DNA from: Variovorax paradoxus
GTDB taxonomy: Bacteria; Pseudomonadota; Gammaproteobacteria; Burkholderiales; Burkholderiaceae_C
Assembly: GCF_022009635.1 (NCBI RefSeq)
Contig: NZ_CP091716.1
Span: 6,097,501-6,161,500, forward strand
Length of the DNA stretch: 64,000 nucleotides
Direction: 5' to 3'
Of this stretch, positions 33,232 to 42,209 are shown one piece after another. The translations under genes and the position numbers were made by a program. Each line of letters begins with the position of its first letter. Position 1 is the stretch's first letter. The notes below the pieces were generated by a model. The model searched no databases. It saw only the letters and a program-made list of their open reading frames with translations, and was not told where the DNA came from.

Positions 33232-34854
33232 ATGAAGCCAATCGTCGTCATAGGCTTTCTAGGCACCCAGCTCGACGCCGGCCAGGGCGCGGGCCGCTGG
33301 AACAAATGGCGCCCCACCGTTTCGCTCGCCCAGCACGAAGACATGGTCGTCTCGCGCATGGAGCTGCTCTACACGCTCAAGCACAAGGCGCTGGCCGAGC
33401 TGGTGAAGGCAGACATCGCCACGGTATCGCCCGAAACCACCGTCAACCTCGTGCCGATGGAGCTCGCGGACCCGTGGGATTTCGGCGAGGTCTACAGCCG
33501 CCTGTACGACTGGGCGCGCGGCTACAGCTTCGACACCGAGCGCGAGCAGTACTGGACGCACATCACCACCGGCACGCACGTCGCGCAGATCTGCATGTTC
33601 CTGCTGTCGGAATCGCGCGTGGTGCCGGGCGTGCTCGCACAGACCTCGCCACCCCGACGGCAGCGCCAGGGCGAGGCCGGCAAGTGCACGCTGATCGACC
33701 TCGACCTCTCGCGCTACGACGTGATCGCGAGGCGCTTCGACGCGGAGCAGCGCGATGCGGTCGCGTTCCTGAAGAGCGGCATCGCCACGCGCAATGCGCG
33801 CTTCAATGCGTTGATCGACGAGATCGAGCGCGTGGCGGTGCGCTCGCGCGCGCCGATCCTGCTGGTGGGGCCTACCGGCGCGGGCAAGTCCTTCCTGGCG
33901 CGGCGCATGTTCGAGCTGAAGCAGTCGCGCCACCAGATGACCGGGCCGTTCGTGGAAGTGAACTGCGCCACGCTGCGCGGTGACGGCGCCGCGTCCACGC
34001 TGTTCGGCCACAGGAAGGGTTCTTTCACCGGAGCAGCCGCCGACCGCGCTGGCCTGCTGCGCACGGCACACCAGGGCGCGCTCTTCCTCGACGAGATCGG
34101 CGAACTCGGCCTCGACGAGCAGGCGATGCTGCTCAAGGCAATCGAGGAAAAACGCTTCTTTCCCGTTGGCGCCGACAAGGAAGTGGAGAGCGACTTCCAG
34201 CTCATCGCCGGAACCAATCGCGACTTGCGCAGCGACGTGGCCGACGGCCGGTTTCGCGAAGACCTGTTCGCGCGCATCAACCTCTGGACCTACGACCTGC
34301 CCGGCCTCGCGCAGCGGCCCGAGGACATCGAGCCCAACGTCGATCATCTGCTGGCCATCCACGCGGCGGAAAACCATCGCGTGGTGCGCTTCAACGCGGA
34401 AGCGCGTGCGGCCTACCTGCGCTTCGCGCAAAGTGGCGAAGCGGTCTGGAGCGGCAACTTCCGCGACCTGTCGGCCAGCGTGACGCGACTGGCCACGCTG
34501 GCCGATGGCGGGCGCATTCCAGTCGCGCTGGTCGAAGCGGAAATCGCGCGGCTGCGATGGTTGTGGAAGCATGCGGGCGCGGTGTCGCCTGCATCGGCTG
34601 GCGGCGGCGATGTCGATCTCGATGCGCTGCTTGGTGAAGAGCGGGTGCAGGCGCTCGACCTGTTCGACAGGCTGCAACTCGAAGCCGTGGTGCGCGTGTG
34701 CCGCCAGTCGCGCAGCCTTTCCGACGCGGGGCGACAGTTGTTTCAGGCCTCGCGCACGCAACGCAGCGTGGTGAACGATGCGGACCGGCTGCGCAAGTAC
34801 CTGGTCAAGCTGGGCCTCGATTGGGGGCAGGTTTCCGCCGGGCCAACGAGCTGA
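33232..34854 (+). CDS. rtcR: Sigma-54-dependent regulator of RNA repair
   Basis: A 540-residue bacterial enhancer-binding protein. Residues about 1-180 form the RtcR N-terminal CARF domain, which senses RNA ends. Residues about 185-420 form the AAA+ domain with Walker A GPTGAGKS (213-220) and the sigma-54 contact loop GSFTGA (263-268; the commoner form is GAFTGA). The C-terminus (SLSDAGRQLFQASRTQRSVVNDADRLRKYL) is a helix-turn-helix. It activates the divergent operon. In Salmonella, RtcR responds to tRNA fragments with cyclic-phosphate ends. Confidence 0.93.
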   Translation: MKPIVVIGFLGTQLDAGQGAGRWNKWRPTVSLAQHEDMVVSRMELLYTLKHKALAELVKADIATVSPETTVNLVPMELADPWDFGEVYSRLYDWARGYSFDTEREQYWTHITTGTHVAQICMFLLSESRVVPGVLAQTSPPRRQRQGEAGKCTLIDLDLSRYDVIARRFDAEQRDAVAFLKSGIATRNARFNALIDEIERVAVRSRAPILLVGPTGAGKSFLARRMFELKQSRHQMTGPFVEVNCATLRGDGAASTLFGHRKGSFTGAAADRAGLLRTAHQGALFLDEIGELGLDEQAMLLKAIEEKRFFPVGADKEVESDFQLIAGTNRDLRSDVADGRFREDLFARINLWTYDLPGLAQRPEDIEPNVDHLLAIHAAENHRVVRFNAEARAAYLRFAQSGEAVWSGNFRDLSASVTRLATLADGGRIPVALVEAEIARLRWLWKHAGAVSPASAGGGDVDLDALLGEERVQALDLFDRLQLEAVVRVCRQSRSLSDAGRQLFQASRTQRSVVNDADRLRKYLVKLGLDWGQVSAGPTS

Positions 34855-34889
34855 CCGAACGGCACCATCGATGGGCTATCCTCCGCCCG

Positions 34890-35417
34890 ATGGCCATCTC
34901 CGCATTCGTCGTGAAGGTTCCCGCCGCCGAGCCCATGGCCGGCGATCTGCGCCGCCGCTACGACGCAACCGTGGCACTCGGGGTACCGGCGCACATCACG
35001 GTGCTCGTGCCCTTCATGGACCCCGCGCTGATCACTGCAGACGTGCTGGATCGGGCACGGCGTGCGCTGACGCGGACACCTTCGTTCGCTTTCTCGCTGA
35101 ACAAGGTCGGTCGGTTTCCAGAGACCGCCTATCTGGCGCCCGAGCCAGCAGCACCGTTCATCGAAATGACATTGGCGCTCGCGAAGACGTTCCCCGACTT
35201 CCCTCCCTATGGCGGCGAACACGAAGGCGTCATTCCGCATCTGTCGGTGGCGCATGGCCATGCGCGCGACGCGCAGGAGGCAGCCGACGAACTGAATGTC
35301 CGCCTTCTCGCATCAGGTGCCGTACACGCGCATTGCACCGAAGTCACGCTGATCGAGAACTCGTCCGGGCGCTGGCGCGACCTGCATGTCTTCGCGCTAC
35401 CCGAAGCGACTTCCTGA
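34890..35417 (+). CDS. 2H phosphoesterase (2'-5' RNA ligase family)
   Basis: A 175-residue protein with the two H-X-T/S motifs of the 2H superfamily: H35-I-T and H117-L-S. Such enzymes open 2',3'-cyclic phosphates or act on 2'-5' linkages in RNA. It starts 35 bases after rtcR in the same direction. The likely role is processing of RNA termini in the repair pathway, either as counterpart to RtcA cyclisation or as a signal-decay enzyme for the RtcR ligand. Substrate not proven. Confidence 0.82.
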   Translation: MAISAFVVKVPAAEPMAGDLRRRYDATVALGVPAHITVLVPFMDPALITADVLDRARRALTRTPSFAFSLNKVGRFPETAYLAPEPAAPFIEMTLALAKTFPDFPPYGGEHEGVIPHLSVAHGHARDAQEAADELNVRLLASGAVHAHCTEVTLIENSSGRWRDLHVFALPEATS

Positions 35418-35427
35418 GTATTCGTTC

Positions 35428-35784
35428 ATGCCCGAAGAACCATCGACGTCGCCCGTTCGCAACGTGCTCTTCATCTGCAGCCGCAACCAGTGGCGCAGCC
35501 CCACAGCGGAGCAGATCTGGCGGCGGCACCCGCTGATCCGCGCACGCTCCGCCGGCACCAGCCCGAATGCGCGGCACACGGTGTCCGTGGACGACATCGA
35601 ATGGGCCGACGTCATCCTCGCGATGGAAGAAAAGCACAAGTCGCGGCTGGTGGCCGAGTTCAAGCGAATGCTGGAAGGCAAGCCGATCCACGTGCTCGAC
35701 ATTCCGGACGAGTACAAATACATGGACCCTGAGCTCGTCGAGGAGCTCGAGCGGTCGGTTGCGTCGATTCCTCAAATCGACTGA
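35428..35784 (+). CDS. Protein-tyrosine-phosphatase-like protein
   Basis: A 118-residue protein of the low-molecular-weight phosphatase fold, with the C-X5-R loop C17-SRNQW-R23-S and the general-acid segment LDIPDEY. It is shorter than typical LMW phosphatases (about 150 residues) and fits a small group annotated as predicted tyrosine phosphatases. It starts ten bases after the 2H gene, so it is in the rtcR operon. Action on a nucleotide or RNA phosphate rather than phosphotyrosine is possible but speculative. Confidence 0.75.
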   Translation: MPEEPSTSPVRNVLFICSRNQWRSPTAEQIWRRHPLIRARSAGTSPNARHTVSVDDIEWADVILAMEEKHKSRLVAEFKRMLEGKPIHVLDIPDEYKYMDPELVEELERSVASIPQID

Positions 35785-35820
35785 CGTTCGCAGCAACGAG
35801 AACCGCACCTGAAGAAGCAC

Positions 35821-36396
35821 ATGCCAGAAATCTACATAAGCACAGACGTCGAATCCGACGGCCCCATCCCCGGCCCGCATTCGATGCTCAGCTTCGGCTC
35901 GGCCGCCTACACGGCCGACAAGCAACTGCTCTCCACGTTCACCGCCAACCTGCACACCCTGCCCGGCGCCGAGGCCGACCCGAAGACCGCCGCCTGGTGG
36001 AAGACCCAGCCCGAGGCCTGGGCCGCCTGCCGCAGCGACCTGCAGGATCCCGCCCACGCGATGAAGAACTACGTGAGCTGGCTCAAGGGGCTGCCCGCGC
36101 GGCCCGTGTTCGTCGCGTACCCCGCGGGCTTCGACTTCCTGTTCGTCTACTGGTACCTGATGCGCTTCGCGGGCGAGAGCCCGTTCAGCCACTCGGCGCT
36201 CGACGTGAAGTCGTTCGCGATGGCGATGCTCAAGCTCGACTATCGCGACAGCACCAAGCGCGCGATGCCGCGCCGCTGGTTCGACCCCGGGCTGCCGCAC
36301 ACGCACGTCGCACTCGACGACGCCATCGAGCAAGGCGCCCTCTTCTGCAACATGCTCGCGGAGAACCGCGCGGCCGCCAAGGGCCCGGCGCCATGA
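35821..36396 (+). CDS. DEDDh-type 3'-5' exonuclease
   Basis: A 191-residue protein with the DEDDh signature: D9 and E11 in STDVESDG, an Asp in [13 protein letters not shown], and H-X4-D in [13 protein letters not shown]. This is the domain of oligoribonuclease, RNase T and DnaQ epsilon. Its position behind rtcR, the 2H esterase and the phosphatase suggests 3' trimming of RNA. Its stop overlaps the next start (ATGA), so the hydrolase lipoprotein downstream may be co-transcribed. Confidence 0.8.
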   Translation: MPEIYISTDVESDGPIPGPHSMLSFGSAAYTADKQLLSTFTANLHTLPGAEADPKTAAWWKTQPEAWAACRSDLQDPAHAMKNYVSWLKGLPARPVFVAYPAGFDFLFVYWYLMRFAGESPFSHSALDVKSFAMAMLKLDYRDSTKRAMPRRWFDPGLPHTHVALDDAIEQGALFCNMLAENRAAAKGPAP

Positions 36397-37256
36397 CCGG
36401 CAACGGCCGGATCCGACGATGGCTCAGGAGGCTCGCGCTGTGCGCGCTGCCGCTGATGCTCGCGGGCTGCGTGCAGTCGATGTTCTATTACCCCGACAAC
36501 GTGCGCTACGAAACGCCCGACGTGCTGGGCATGCGCTACGAGCCCGTGCAGTTCACCAGCGCAGACGGCACGCGCCTGAGCGGCTGGTTCCTGCCTGCTG
36601 CCGACCGCAAGAACCCGAAGGAGGCCAAGGGCACGGTGGTGCACTTCCACGGCAACGCGCAGAACATGAGCACGCACTGGCGCTTCGTGGCGTGGCTGCC
36701 GAAGCACGACTACAACGTGTTCGTCTTCGACTATCGCGGCTACGGCCAGTCCGAAGGCAAGCCGGAGCCCAAGGGCGTGTTCGAGGACTCCAACGCGGCC
36801 CTCGACTACGTGCGCTCGCGCCAGGACGTCGACCCCGAGCGGCTGTTCGTCTTCGGGCAGAGCCTGGGCGGCACCAACGCGATCGCGGTGATGGGCTCCG
36901 GGAACCGGGCCGGCGTGAAGGCGGCGGCCATCGAATCGACCTTCTATTCGTATTCGTCGATTGCCAACGACAAGATCAAGGGCGCCGGCCTGCTGGTGAG
37001 CGACGAGTACGCGGCATCGAAGTACGTGGCCGCCGTCTCGCCGATTCCGCTGCTCTTCATCCACGGCACGGCCGACCACGTGATTCCGATCGAACATTCG
37101 AAGCGGTTGCTGGCCGACGCGCACGATCCCAAGCGGCTGATCGAGGTGCAGGGCGCCGGGCATCTGGAGCCGATGACGACCCTGCGCTTCGGCAACGCCT
37201 ACCGCAAGGCGCTGACGGCCTTCTTCGAATCGTCCATGCAGCCGCTGCAGCAATGA
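36393..37256 (+). CDS. Alpha/beta-hydrolase lipoprotein
   Basis: A 287-residue protein with a lipoprotein signal peptide ([13 protein letters not shown]). It has an alpha/beta-hydrolase fold of the BEM46/ABHD13 type: oxyanion region [10 protein letters not shown], nucleophile GQSLGG, acid in HGTADHVIP and histidine in GAGHLEP. Substrate unknown. It is translationally coupled at both ends: ATGA overlap with the exonuclease upstream and with the ornithine-cyclodeaminase homologue downstream. Confidence 0.82.
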   Translation: MTGNGRIRRWLRRLALCALPLMLAGCVQSMFYYPDNVRYETPDVLGMRYEPVQFTSADGTRLSGWFLPAADRKNPKEAKGTVVHFHGNAQNMSTHWRFVAWLPKHDYNVFVFDYRGYGQSEGKPEPKGVFEDSNAALDYVRSRQDVDPERLFVFGQSLGGTNAIAVMGSGNRAGVKAAAIESTFYSYSSIANDKIKGAGLLVSDEYAASKYVAAVSPIPLLFIHGTADHVIPIEHSKRLLADAHDPKRLIEVQGAGHLEPMTTLRFGNAYRKALTAFFESSMQPLQQ

Positions 37257-38212
37257 AGCACTTCGACGAAACCGCCACCCGCGCGCCGCTGGCTTTCGAG
37301 CGGCTGGTGCCTGCGCTGCGCTCGGCGTTCGCGGCCGAGGCGCAGGTGCCGCCGCGCCATGTGCACGCCATCGAGACCGCCGGCGCGGACGGCGCCGCCT
37401 GCAAGGGCACGGTGCTCATCATGCCGGCGTGGAGCGACGCGGGCTTCCTGGGCATCAAGACCATCAACATCTTCCCCGGCAACGGCGAACAGGGCCTGCC
37501 CGGCCTGCACGCGACCTACGTGCTGTACGACGCGCGCACCGGCGTGCCCCTGGCAATGATGGACGGCAACGAAATCACCGCGCGCCGCACGGCCGCCGCG
37601 TCCGCGCTGGGCGCGTCGTTCCTCGCGCGCAAGGATGCACACCGGCTGCTGGTGCTGGGCACCGGCCGCATCGCGCGGATGCTGCCGGCCGCGCACGCGA
37701 GCGTGCGGCCCATCGACGAGGTGTGGGTGTGGAACCACCGGCCGGAAGGCGCCGAGGCGCTGGCTGCGCAATGGCGAGCCGAGGGCTGGAATGCGCGCGC
37801 CACCGCCGACCTGGAGACCGCCGTGCGTACGCATGCCGACATCGTCAGTTGCGCCACGCTGGCCACCACGCCGCTGGTGCGTGGCGAATGGCTCGCGCCG
37901 GGCTCGCACCTGGACCTGATCGGCAGCTTCACACCTGCGATGCGCGAGACCGACGTGCATTGCTTCTCGGGCGCGCGCACCTTCATCGACACCCCGGAGG
38001 CCCTGCAGAAATCCGGCGACCTGCTCGACGCGATCGCCGCGGGCACGCTGCGTGCGCAGGATGTCCAGGGCACCCTGGCCGAACTGTGCCGCGGAGAGCG
38101 CTCGGGGCGCTCCAGCGACGAGGAGCGCACCGTCTTCAAGGCCGTGGGCAGCGCGCTCGAAGACCTGACCGCCGCCACGCTGGTATGGCAGGCCGCAACG
38201 CCGCCGGCCTAA
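37253..38212 (+). CDS. Ornithine cyclodeaminase/mu-crystallin family protein
   Basis: A 319-residue protein with the family layout: substrate region KTINIFPGNGEQGLPGLHATYVLYD, then a Rossmann NAD-binding domain (LLVLGTGRIARMLPAAHA). Family members include ornithine and alanine dehydrogenases and ketimine reductases. The substrate cannot be named from sequence. The start codon overlaps the stop of the lipoprotein gene. Confidence 0.8.
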   Translation: MKHFDETATRAPLAFERLVPALRSAFAAEAQVPPRHVHAIETAGADGAACKGTVLIMPAWSDAGFLGIKTINIFPGNGEQGLPGLHATYVLYDARTGVPLAMMDGNEITARRTAAASALGASFLARKDAHRLLVLGTGRIARMLPAAHASVRPIDEVWVWNHRPEGAEALAAQWRAEGWNARATADLETAVRTHADIVSCATLATTPLVRGEWLAPGSHLDLIGSFTPAMRETDVHCFSGARTFIDTPEALQKSGDLLDAIAAGTLRAQDVQGTLAELCRGERSGRSSDEERTVFKAVGSALEDLTAATLVWQAATPPA

Positions 38213-38347
38213 TGCTTCCGGCTTAGTGTCGGCCGCGAGACCGATTTCGGAGGGCTTTTTCCTACATCCGCATACGTCAAGCAGCTAATGGCGAGCGCCG
38301 GCACATCCCGCTATCGTCCTTGCACGACAGACAGAGGAGGCGCCCGC

Positions 38348-38614
38348 ATGCTCAGCACACATCACAAGGCCAACATCCTGCGCAAGGCGGGGTACGACGT
38401 TCCCGCGTGTCCGATCGAGCACCACGTTGGAGGACTGGGCACGGCAAGCCTGCCTGCCGACACGGTGCATCAGACGCCGCAAGCCTGGGGCAAGGCCATC
38501 GAGACGATGTATGTGTCGTATGCCGCCGCCCGCGCAGCCAAGAGCCTGCGCGACGCGGAAGAGGCGCGGATGCTGGCGATGCTGCAGTTGCGTTCGGCCA
38601 AGGCCTACGCCTGA
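38348..38614 (+). CDS. Hypothetical protein
   Basis: An 88-residue basic, helical protein without signal peptide. The ATG at 38,348 follows a very good AGAGGAGG ribosome-binding site with seven-base spacing, which decides the start. The C-terminal part is one long Ala/Arg-rich helix (YAAARAAKSLRDAEEARMLAML). I recognise no family. It converges on and overlaps the TetR gene by ten bases. Confidence 0.6.
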   Translation: MLSTHHKANILRKAGYDVPACPIEHHVGGLGTASLPADTVHQTPQAWGKAIETMYVSYAAARAAKSLRDAEEARMLAMLQLRSAKAYA

Positions 38615-39213
38615 GTCTCGCCGCCGCCTCGGTCGCGCAGGTAGGCAAGGATCAGCCGGACCAGTTCGGTCCTCAGCGCCGCCGAGCCGAGTTCGTTGCG
38701 GCCGGCCGCCGAGTGGACAACACCTTCGACGGCCGACGAGAGCATCCGCGCGGCCATGACCGCCCCATCGTCGTCACTCCGTTCATCGGCTGCAGCCAGC
38801 AGCCCCCGATAGCGCCGTTGGTACTCGGCCTCGAACGCCACATAGCTCGAGCGTGCCCCCAGCGGCACCTCGTCGACCAGCACGTGGTGCAGCGCCTGGT
38901 CGATGGAATGGGCGGCGATGACGCCGTCGATGAACCGGCCGACCCGCTGCTCTAGCGCGAGCGTCTCGCTCTGCTCGTCCGCGGCGGACAGCACCCGCAG
39001 CACTTCGTCGAGGTGCCGCTGCCGGATCGCCTCGGCAATGGCCAGCTTGTTCGGGAAGTACTGGTACAGCGATCCGACACTGACGCCCGCGACCGCAGCG
39101 ATCTCATTCGTCGTGAATCGCGCCCAGCCCCGGCGCCCCAGAACGCGAGCAGCGGCCTCGACGATCACATCGACCGTGGCGCGCGAACGCTGTTGCCGCG
39201 GTGCTTTGCGCAT
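38605..39213 (-). CDS. TetR-family transcriptional regulator
   Basis: A 202-residue regulator with the TetR helix-turn-helix in residues about 10-60 (ATVDVIVEAAARVLGRRGWARFTTNEIAAVAGVSVGSLYQYFPNK spans it). It is divergent from the DinB gene 122 bases away, which is its most likely target. The start at 39,213 gives the usual short basic arm (MRKAPRQQRSR). The effector is unknown. Confidence 0.83.
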   Translation of the reverse strand: MRKAPRQQRSRATVDVIVEAAARVLGRRGWARFTTNEIAAVAGVSVGSLYQYFPNKLAIAEAIRQRHLDEVLRVLSAADEQSETLALEQRVGRFIDGVIAAHSIDQALHHVLVDEVPLGARSSYVAFEAEYQRRYRGLLAAADERSDDDGAVMAARMLSSAVEGVVHSAAGRNELGSAALRTELVRLILAYLRDRGGGETQA

Positions 39214-39335
39214 GCTCTTGTGCTGCGAAGGAATGCGAGTACCCAAGTTCGAGGCTCCCCTCAAGAATAAGACCGTGCACATCCGCCATCGGTCGATGGA
39301 TGCGAAGTGTGCCGTTTTAATCCAAGGGAACCGCG

Positions 39336-39845
39336 ATGACGACGCAGACGCTTTTGACTTCACTGTTCCGCTACAAGACCTGGGCGGACGAAGAACTGCT
39401 GGAGGGGCTGGCCACGCTGGCCGAAAAGGCGCCGGAGGCGGAATACCGCACCGCAATGCGAGTGTTCAACCATGCATGCATCGTCGACCGCATCTTCATG
39501 GCGAACCTCCAGCGCATGAATCACGGCTACGCCGCGACAGGGTCTGAAGTCATTCCAACGTTGCGGGAGCTGGCTGATGCAGCGAGGAAAACGGATCGCT
39601 GGTACGTCGACTACACCGCGCGCGTGAGCGCGGAAGAGCTTGCGGAAAGCATCGACTTCACCTTCACCGACGGCGCCGCCGGGCGCATGTCGCGCGAGGA
39701 GATGCTGGGCCACGTGGCGACCCATGCCGGCTACCACCGGGGCGAGGTCGGCCGGATCATGTGGCGGCTGATGGGCGCGTCGCCCCCCGACACATTCACC
39801 GGCTTCCTGCACCAGGCCGAGCCCGCGCGCCGCATGCGCGCCTGA
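39336..39845 (+). CDS. DinB-family four-helix protein
   Basis: A 169-residue protein of the DinB/YfiT-like four-helix family. Three metal-ligand histidines are visible: one in VFNHACIVDR and two in GHVATHAGYHRGEVG. Members bind divalent metal and include thiol-dependent transferases (bacillithiol or mycothiol S-transferases) and proteins of unknown role. It is divergent from a TetR gene. No substrate can be assigned. Confidence 0.82.
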   Translation: MTTQTLLTSLFRYKTWADEELLEGLATLAEKAPEAEYRTAMRVFNHACIVDRIFMANLQRMNHGYAATGSEVIPTLRELADAARKTDRWYVDYTARVSAEELAESIDFTFTDGAAGRMSREEMLGHVATHAGYHRGEVGRIMWRLMGASPPDTFTGFLHQAEPARRMRA

Positions 39846-39868
39846 GCGGCCCGGCGTACTTGCCTTGC

Positions 39869-40285
39869 TTACTTGCCTTGCGCGGCCTTCAGCACGGGGT
39901 TCTCCATGGTGGAGATCACCTTGCTGTTGACGCGCGAGCCGCCAGTCACGTTCTGGTCGGGAGCCGCGGCGGTGGCCATGGCTTCCTGGTAGACCTGGGC
40001 CGGGTCACGGCTGGAGGTGAAGGGGTCCGGACCGCGCGAGCCGCGGGTCACGTTCTGGTTCGGCGCATGGGCCGTGTCGACGGCCTGCTTGTACACGGCT
40101 TCAGGATCGGCCACGGACTTGAACGGATCGGCGCCGCGCGAGCCGCGCGTGACGTTCTGGTCCTTGGCATGGGCGGCGGCGATGGCTTCTGCCTCCACAG
40201 CTTCGCGGGTGCGTTGCTGGGCATTGGCGGAAGCGACGGCCAGCACGGCGAGTGCGGCAGCGAGGGCGAGGTGAGTGGTTTTCAT
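39869..40285 (-). CDS. Exported protein with three tandem repeats
   Basis: A 138-residue protein with a Sec signal peptide (THLALAAALAVLAVASANA) at residues about 1-23. The mature part is built of three copies of a unit of about 32 residues with the core DQNVTRGSRGADPFKSV followed by DPEAVYKQA; the third copy reads DQNVTGGSRV. Composition and style recall DUF4148-like periplasmic proteins. No function is known. A weak resemblance to the protein at 22,793 lies in the EAIAAAHAK and EAVAAARAG segments. Confidence 0.75.
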   Translation of the reverse strand: MKTTHLALAAALAVLAVASANAQQRTREAVEAEAIAAAHAKDQNVTRGSRGADPFKSVADPEAVYKQAVDTAHAPNQNVTRGSRGPDPFTSSRDPAQVYQEAMATAAAPDQNVTGGSRVNSKVISTMENPVLKAAQGK

Positions 40286-40559
40286 GGTTCCGTCTTTTCT
40301 ATGGGTTGTCTGTCTGGATGGGGTCTTGCCTCTGTGATTCGGGAAAACCCTGAGCAAGACTATTAACGGCACAAGGCAGATCCGTGACGGCCCCGAGGCG
40401 TGGAGTAGCTCTTTCGCGAGCGCTGCAACCTCTGCGAACTTCTGTTAGCCGCGCCGGTGTACTTCGAATTCCTGCTTGCGCGCGAGCAGCGGGTTCTGCC
40501 ACAGTCAACCGATTGCGAGCGCATCGCATCCACACATCCGACGAAGGAAAACCGCAACC

Positions 40560-41021
40560 ATGGGACTGTTCGACCTCCTGAAGAAAAAGAAACCGGCCAT
40601 GCCTGAAACGATCGAGGAAGGCATGGCTTCGCAGGCCAACGACTTCGTCGGTGCGTTCTCGCGGCCCGGCGCGCCCATCGACGGCGCGCGGCTGGACTAC
40701 ACGGCGTCCTCCCTGTCGCTGGTCGACCGCGTGCTCGACGACTTCTTCAAGCAGCAGGCGCCCCTGCCGGACGATCTTCACTTCCTCGCGTCGGCATACG
40801 TCTTCGAGGTCGCGCGCCGCGAATTCGGCGGGCGCTATCTGCGGGGCGACGAAGACAACCCCTTCGTTCTCGTCATCGGCAAGGACGATGCCCAGGTCGG
40901 CGTCTGCGCGATGGCCAAGGTGCGCGGGCGCGCCGTCAACGGCCCCGAGGACAACCTGGACTTCTTCTACGCCGGCATCGCACCCGCAGTGGCGCGCGGG
41001 GTGAGCGCGACGCTCATCTGA
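40560..41021 (+). CDS. Hypothetical protein
   Basis: A 153-residue soluble protein starting MGLFDLLKKKKPAMPETIEEG. It has an alpha/beta pattern (FLASAYVFEVARREFGG; PFVLVIGKDDAQVGVCAMAK) that might bind a small ligand or protein, but I recognise no family. The ATG follows GAAGGAAAACC. The preceding 274 bases (40,286-40,559) hold the divergent promoter region; I see no other gene there. Confidence 0.65.
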   Translation: MGLFDLLKKKKPAMPETIEEGMASQANDFVGAFSRPGAPIDGARLDYTASSLSLVDRVLDDFFKQQAPLPDDLHFLASAYVFEVARREFGGRYLRGDEDNPFVLVIGKDDAQVGVCAMAKVRGRAVNGPEDNLDFFYAGIAPAVARGVSATLI

Positions 41022-41143
41022 GGCCAGGGCAAGGCGCGAGCGATCACAGCCGGCTGCTACCCGCTGCGCCATCCGCCTTCGAATAATGCGGTGACGGTCG
41101 CTCGCGCACCGCATTCCAACCTCGTTCGAAGGAGACAAATCAG

Positions 41144-41722
41144 ATGGCTCGCAAGATCCTCATGCTCTGCGGCGACTACGCCGAAGACTACGAAACCATG
41201 GTGCCCTTCCAGGCCCTGCTGGCCGTGGGCCACACGGTGCACGCGGTGGCACCCGACAAGAAGGCCGGCGACTGGGTGCACACCGCCATCCACGACTTCG
41301 AAGGCGCACAGACCTACAGCGAGAAACCGGGCCACCGCTTCACGCTGAACGCCAACTTCGCCGACGTGCGCCCCGAGGCCTACGACGCGCTCGTCATCCC
41401 CGGCGGCCGCGCGCCCGAATACCTGCGCATGAACAGCCGCGTGGTCGAGATCGCCAGGCACTTCCTGGCCGCAGACAAGCCGCTGGCCGCCGTCTGCCAC
41501 GGCGCGCAGCTGCTCGCCGCCACCGGCCTGCTCAAGGGCCGCAAGGTCTCGGCCTACCCCGCCTGCCAGGTCGAGGTGGAACTCGCCGGCGCCGAGTACA
41601 TGGGCATTCCGGTCGACCAGGCCGTGACCGACCGCAACCTGGTCACCGCGCCTGCGTGGCCGGCGCACCCGGCGTGGCTCTCTCAGTTCCTGGTGGTGCT
41701 CGGCACGCGCATCGAGCACTGA
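41144..41722 (+). CDS. DJ-1/PfpI-family protein
   Basis: A 192-residue member of the DJ-1/PfpI superfamily with the nucleophile-elbow cysteine C118 in AVCHGAQLL and the acidic residue in [10 protein letters not shown]. The family contains glyoxalase III, deglycase/chaperone and protease-like proteins. It is probably part of cytoplasmic protein or metabolite damage control. A clear AAGGAGA ribosome-binding site precedes the start. Confidence 0.83.
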   Translation: MARKILMLCGDYAEDYETMVPFQALLAVGHTVHAVAPDKKAGDWVHTAIHDFEGAQTYSEKPGHRFTLNANFADVRPEAYDALVIPGGRAPEYLRMNSRVVEIARHFLAADKPLAAVCHGAQLLAATGLLKGRKVSAYPACQVEVELAGAEYMGIPVDQAVTDRNLVTAPAWPAHPAWLSQFLVVLGTRIEH

Positions 41723-41792
41723 TTGATTTCGCGATGGGCGGCGCTACAGTGCGTGCGTCGTCCATCCACCCATCCCGCAAAGGAGACAGCCC

Positions 41793-42209
41793 ATGTGCGA
41801 AGTCTTCATCAGCGCCGACCCGCAGAGCTACGACGCGCGCACGCGCTCGGTGCGCCTGCACGGCGTGGTCACCAGCATCCGGCTCGAGAACCTGTTCTGG
41901 CAGGTGCTCGAGGAAATCGCGCAGCGCGACGGCATGGTCGTGGTGCAGCTCATCGAGCGCCTCTACGACGAGCTTGTCGCGGCGCGCGGCGAAGTCGGCA
42001 ACTTCGCTTCCTTCCTGCGCGTGAGTGCCTTGCGCTACGAGGCAATGCTGGCGCAGGGACGCATTCCGGCGGACACCTCCGTGGCCATCCGCTCGCTCGA
42101 TGCGAAGGCGGTGCTGCATGAGTTGCCGCAGGGGTGGGGGCGGCCGGCGTTGGAGGCGCAGCCTGCACAGGGTCGGGTGCGCACGCTGCACATTGCAGCG
42201 CAGCGTTAG
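41793..42209 (+). CDS. Ribbon-helix-helix domain protein
   Basis: A 138-residue protein whose residues about 15-75 fit the RHH_4 family: a basic strand (TRSVRLHGVVTSIRLENLFW), then helices (VLEEIAQRDGMVVVQLIERLYDELV). These proteins are predicted DNA-binding regulators or aryl-sulfate-transferase-associated factors. Partner genes are not obvious. Its stop overlaps the convergent gene at 42,206 by four bases. Confidence 0.7.
   Translation: MCEVFISADPQSYDARTRSVRLHGVVTSIRLENLFWQVLEEIAQRDGMVVVQLIERLYDELVAARGEVGNFASFLRVSALRYEAMLAQGRIPADTSVAIRSLDAKAVLHELPQGWGRPALEAQPAQGRVRTLHIAAQR

Noticed and set aside
33232..33780. CRISPR-associated CARF protein
   Set aside because: The N-terminal domain is the CARF-like sensor of RtcR, followed by a sigma-54 AAA+ domain. 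No repeats, spacers or cas genes are present.
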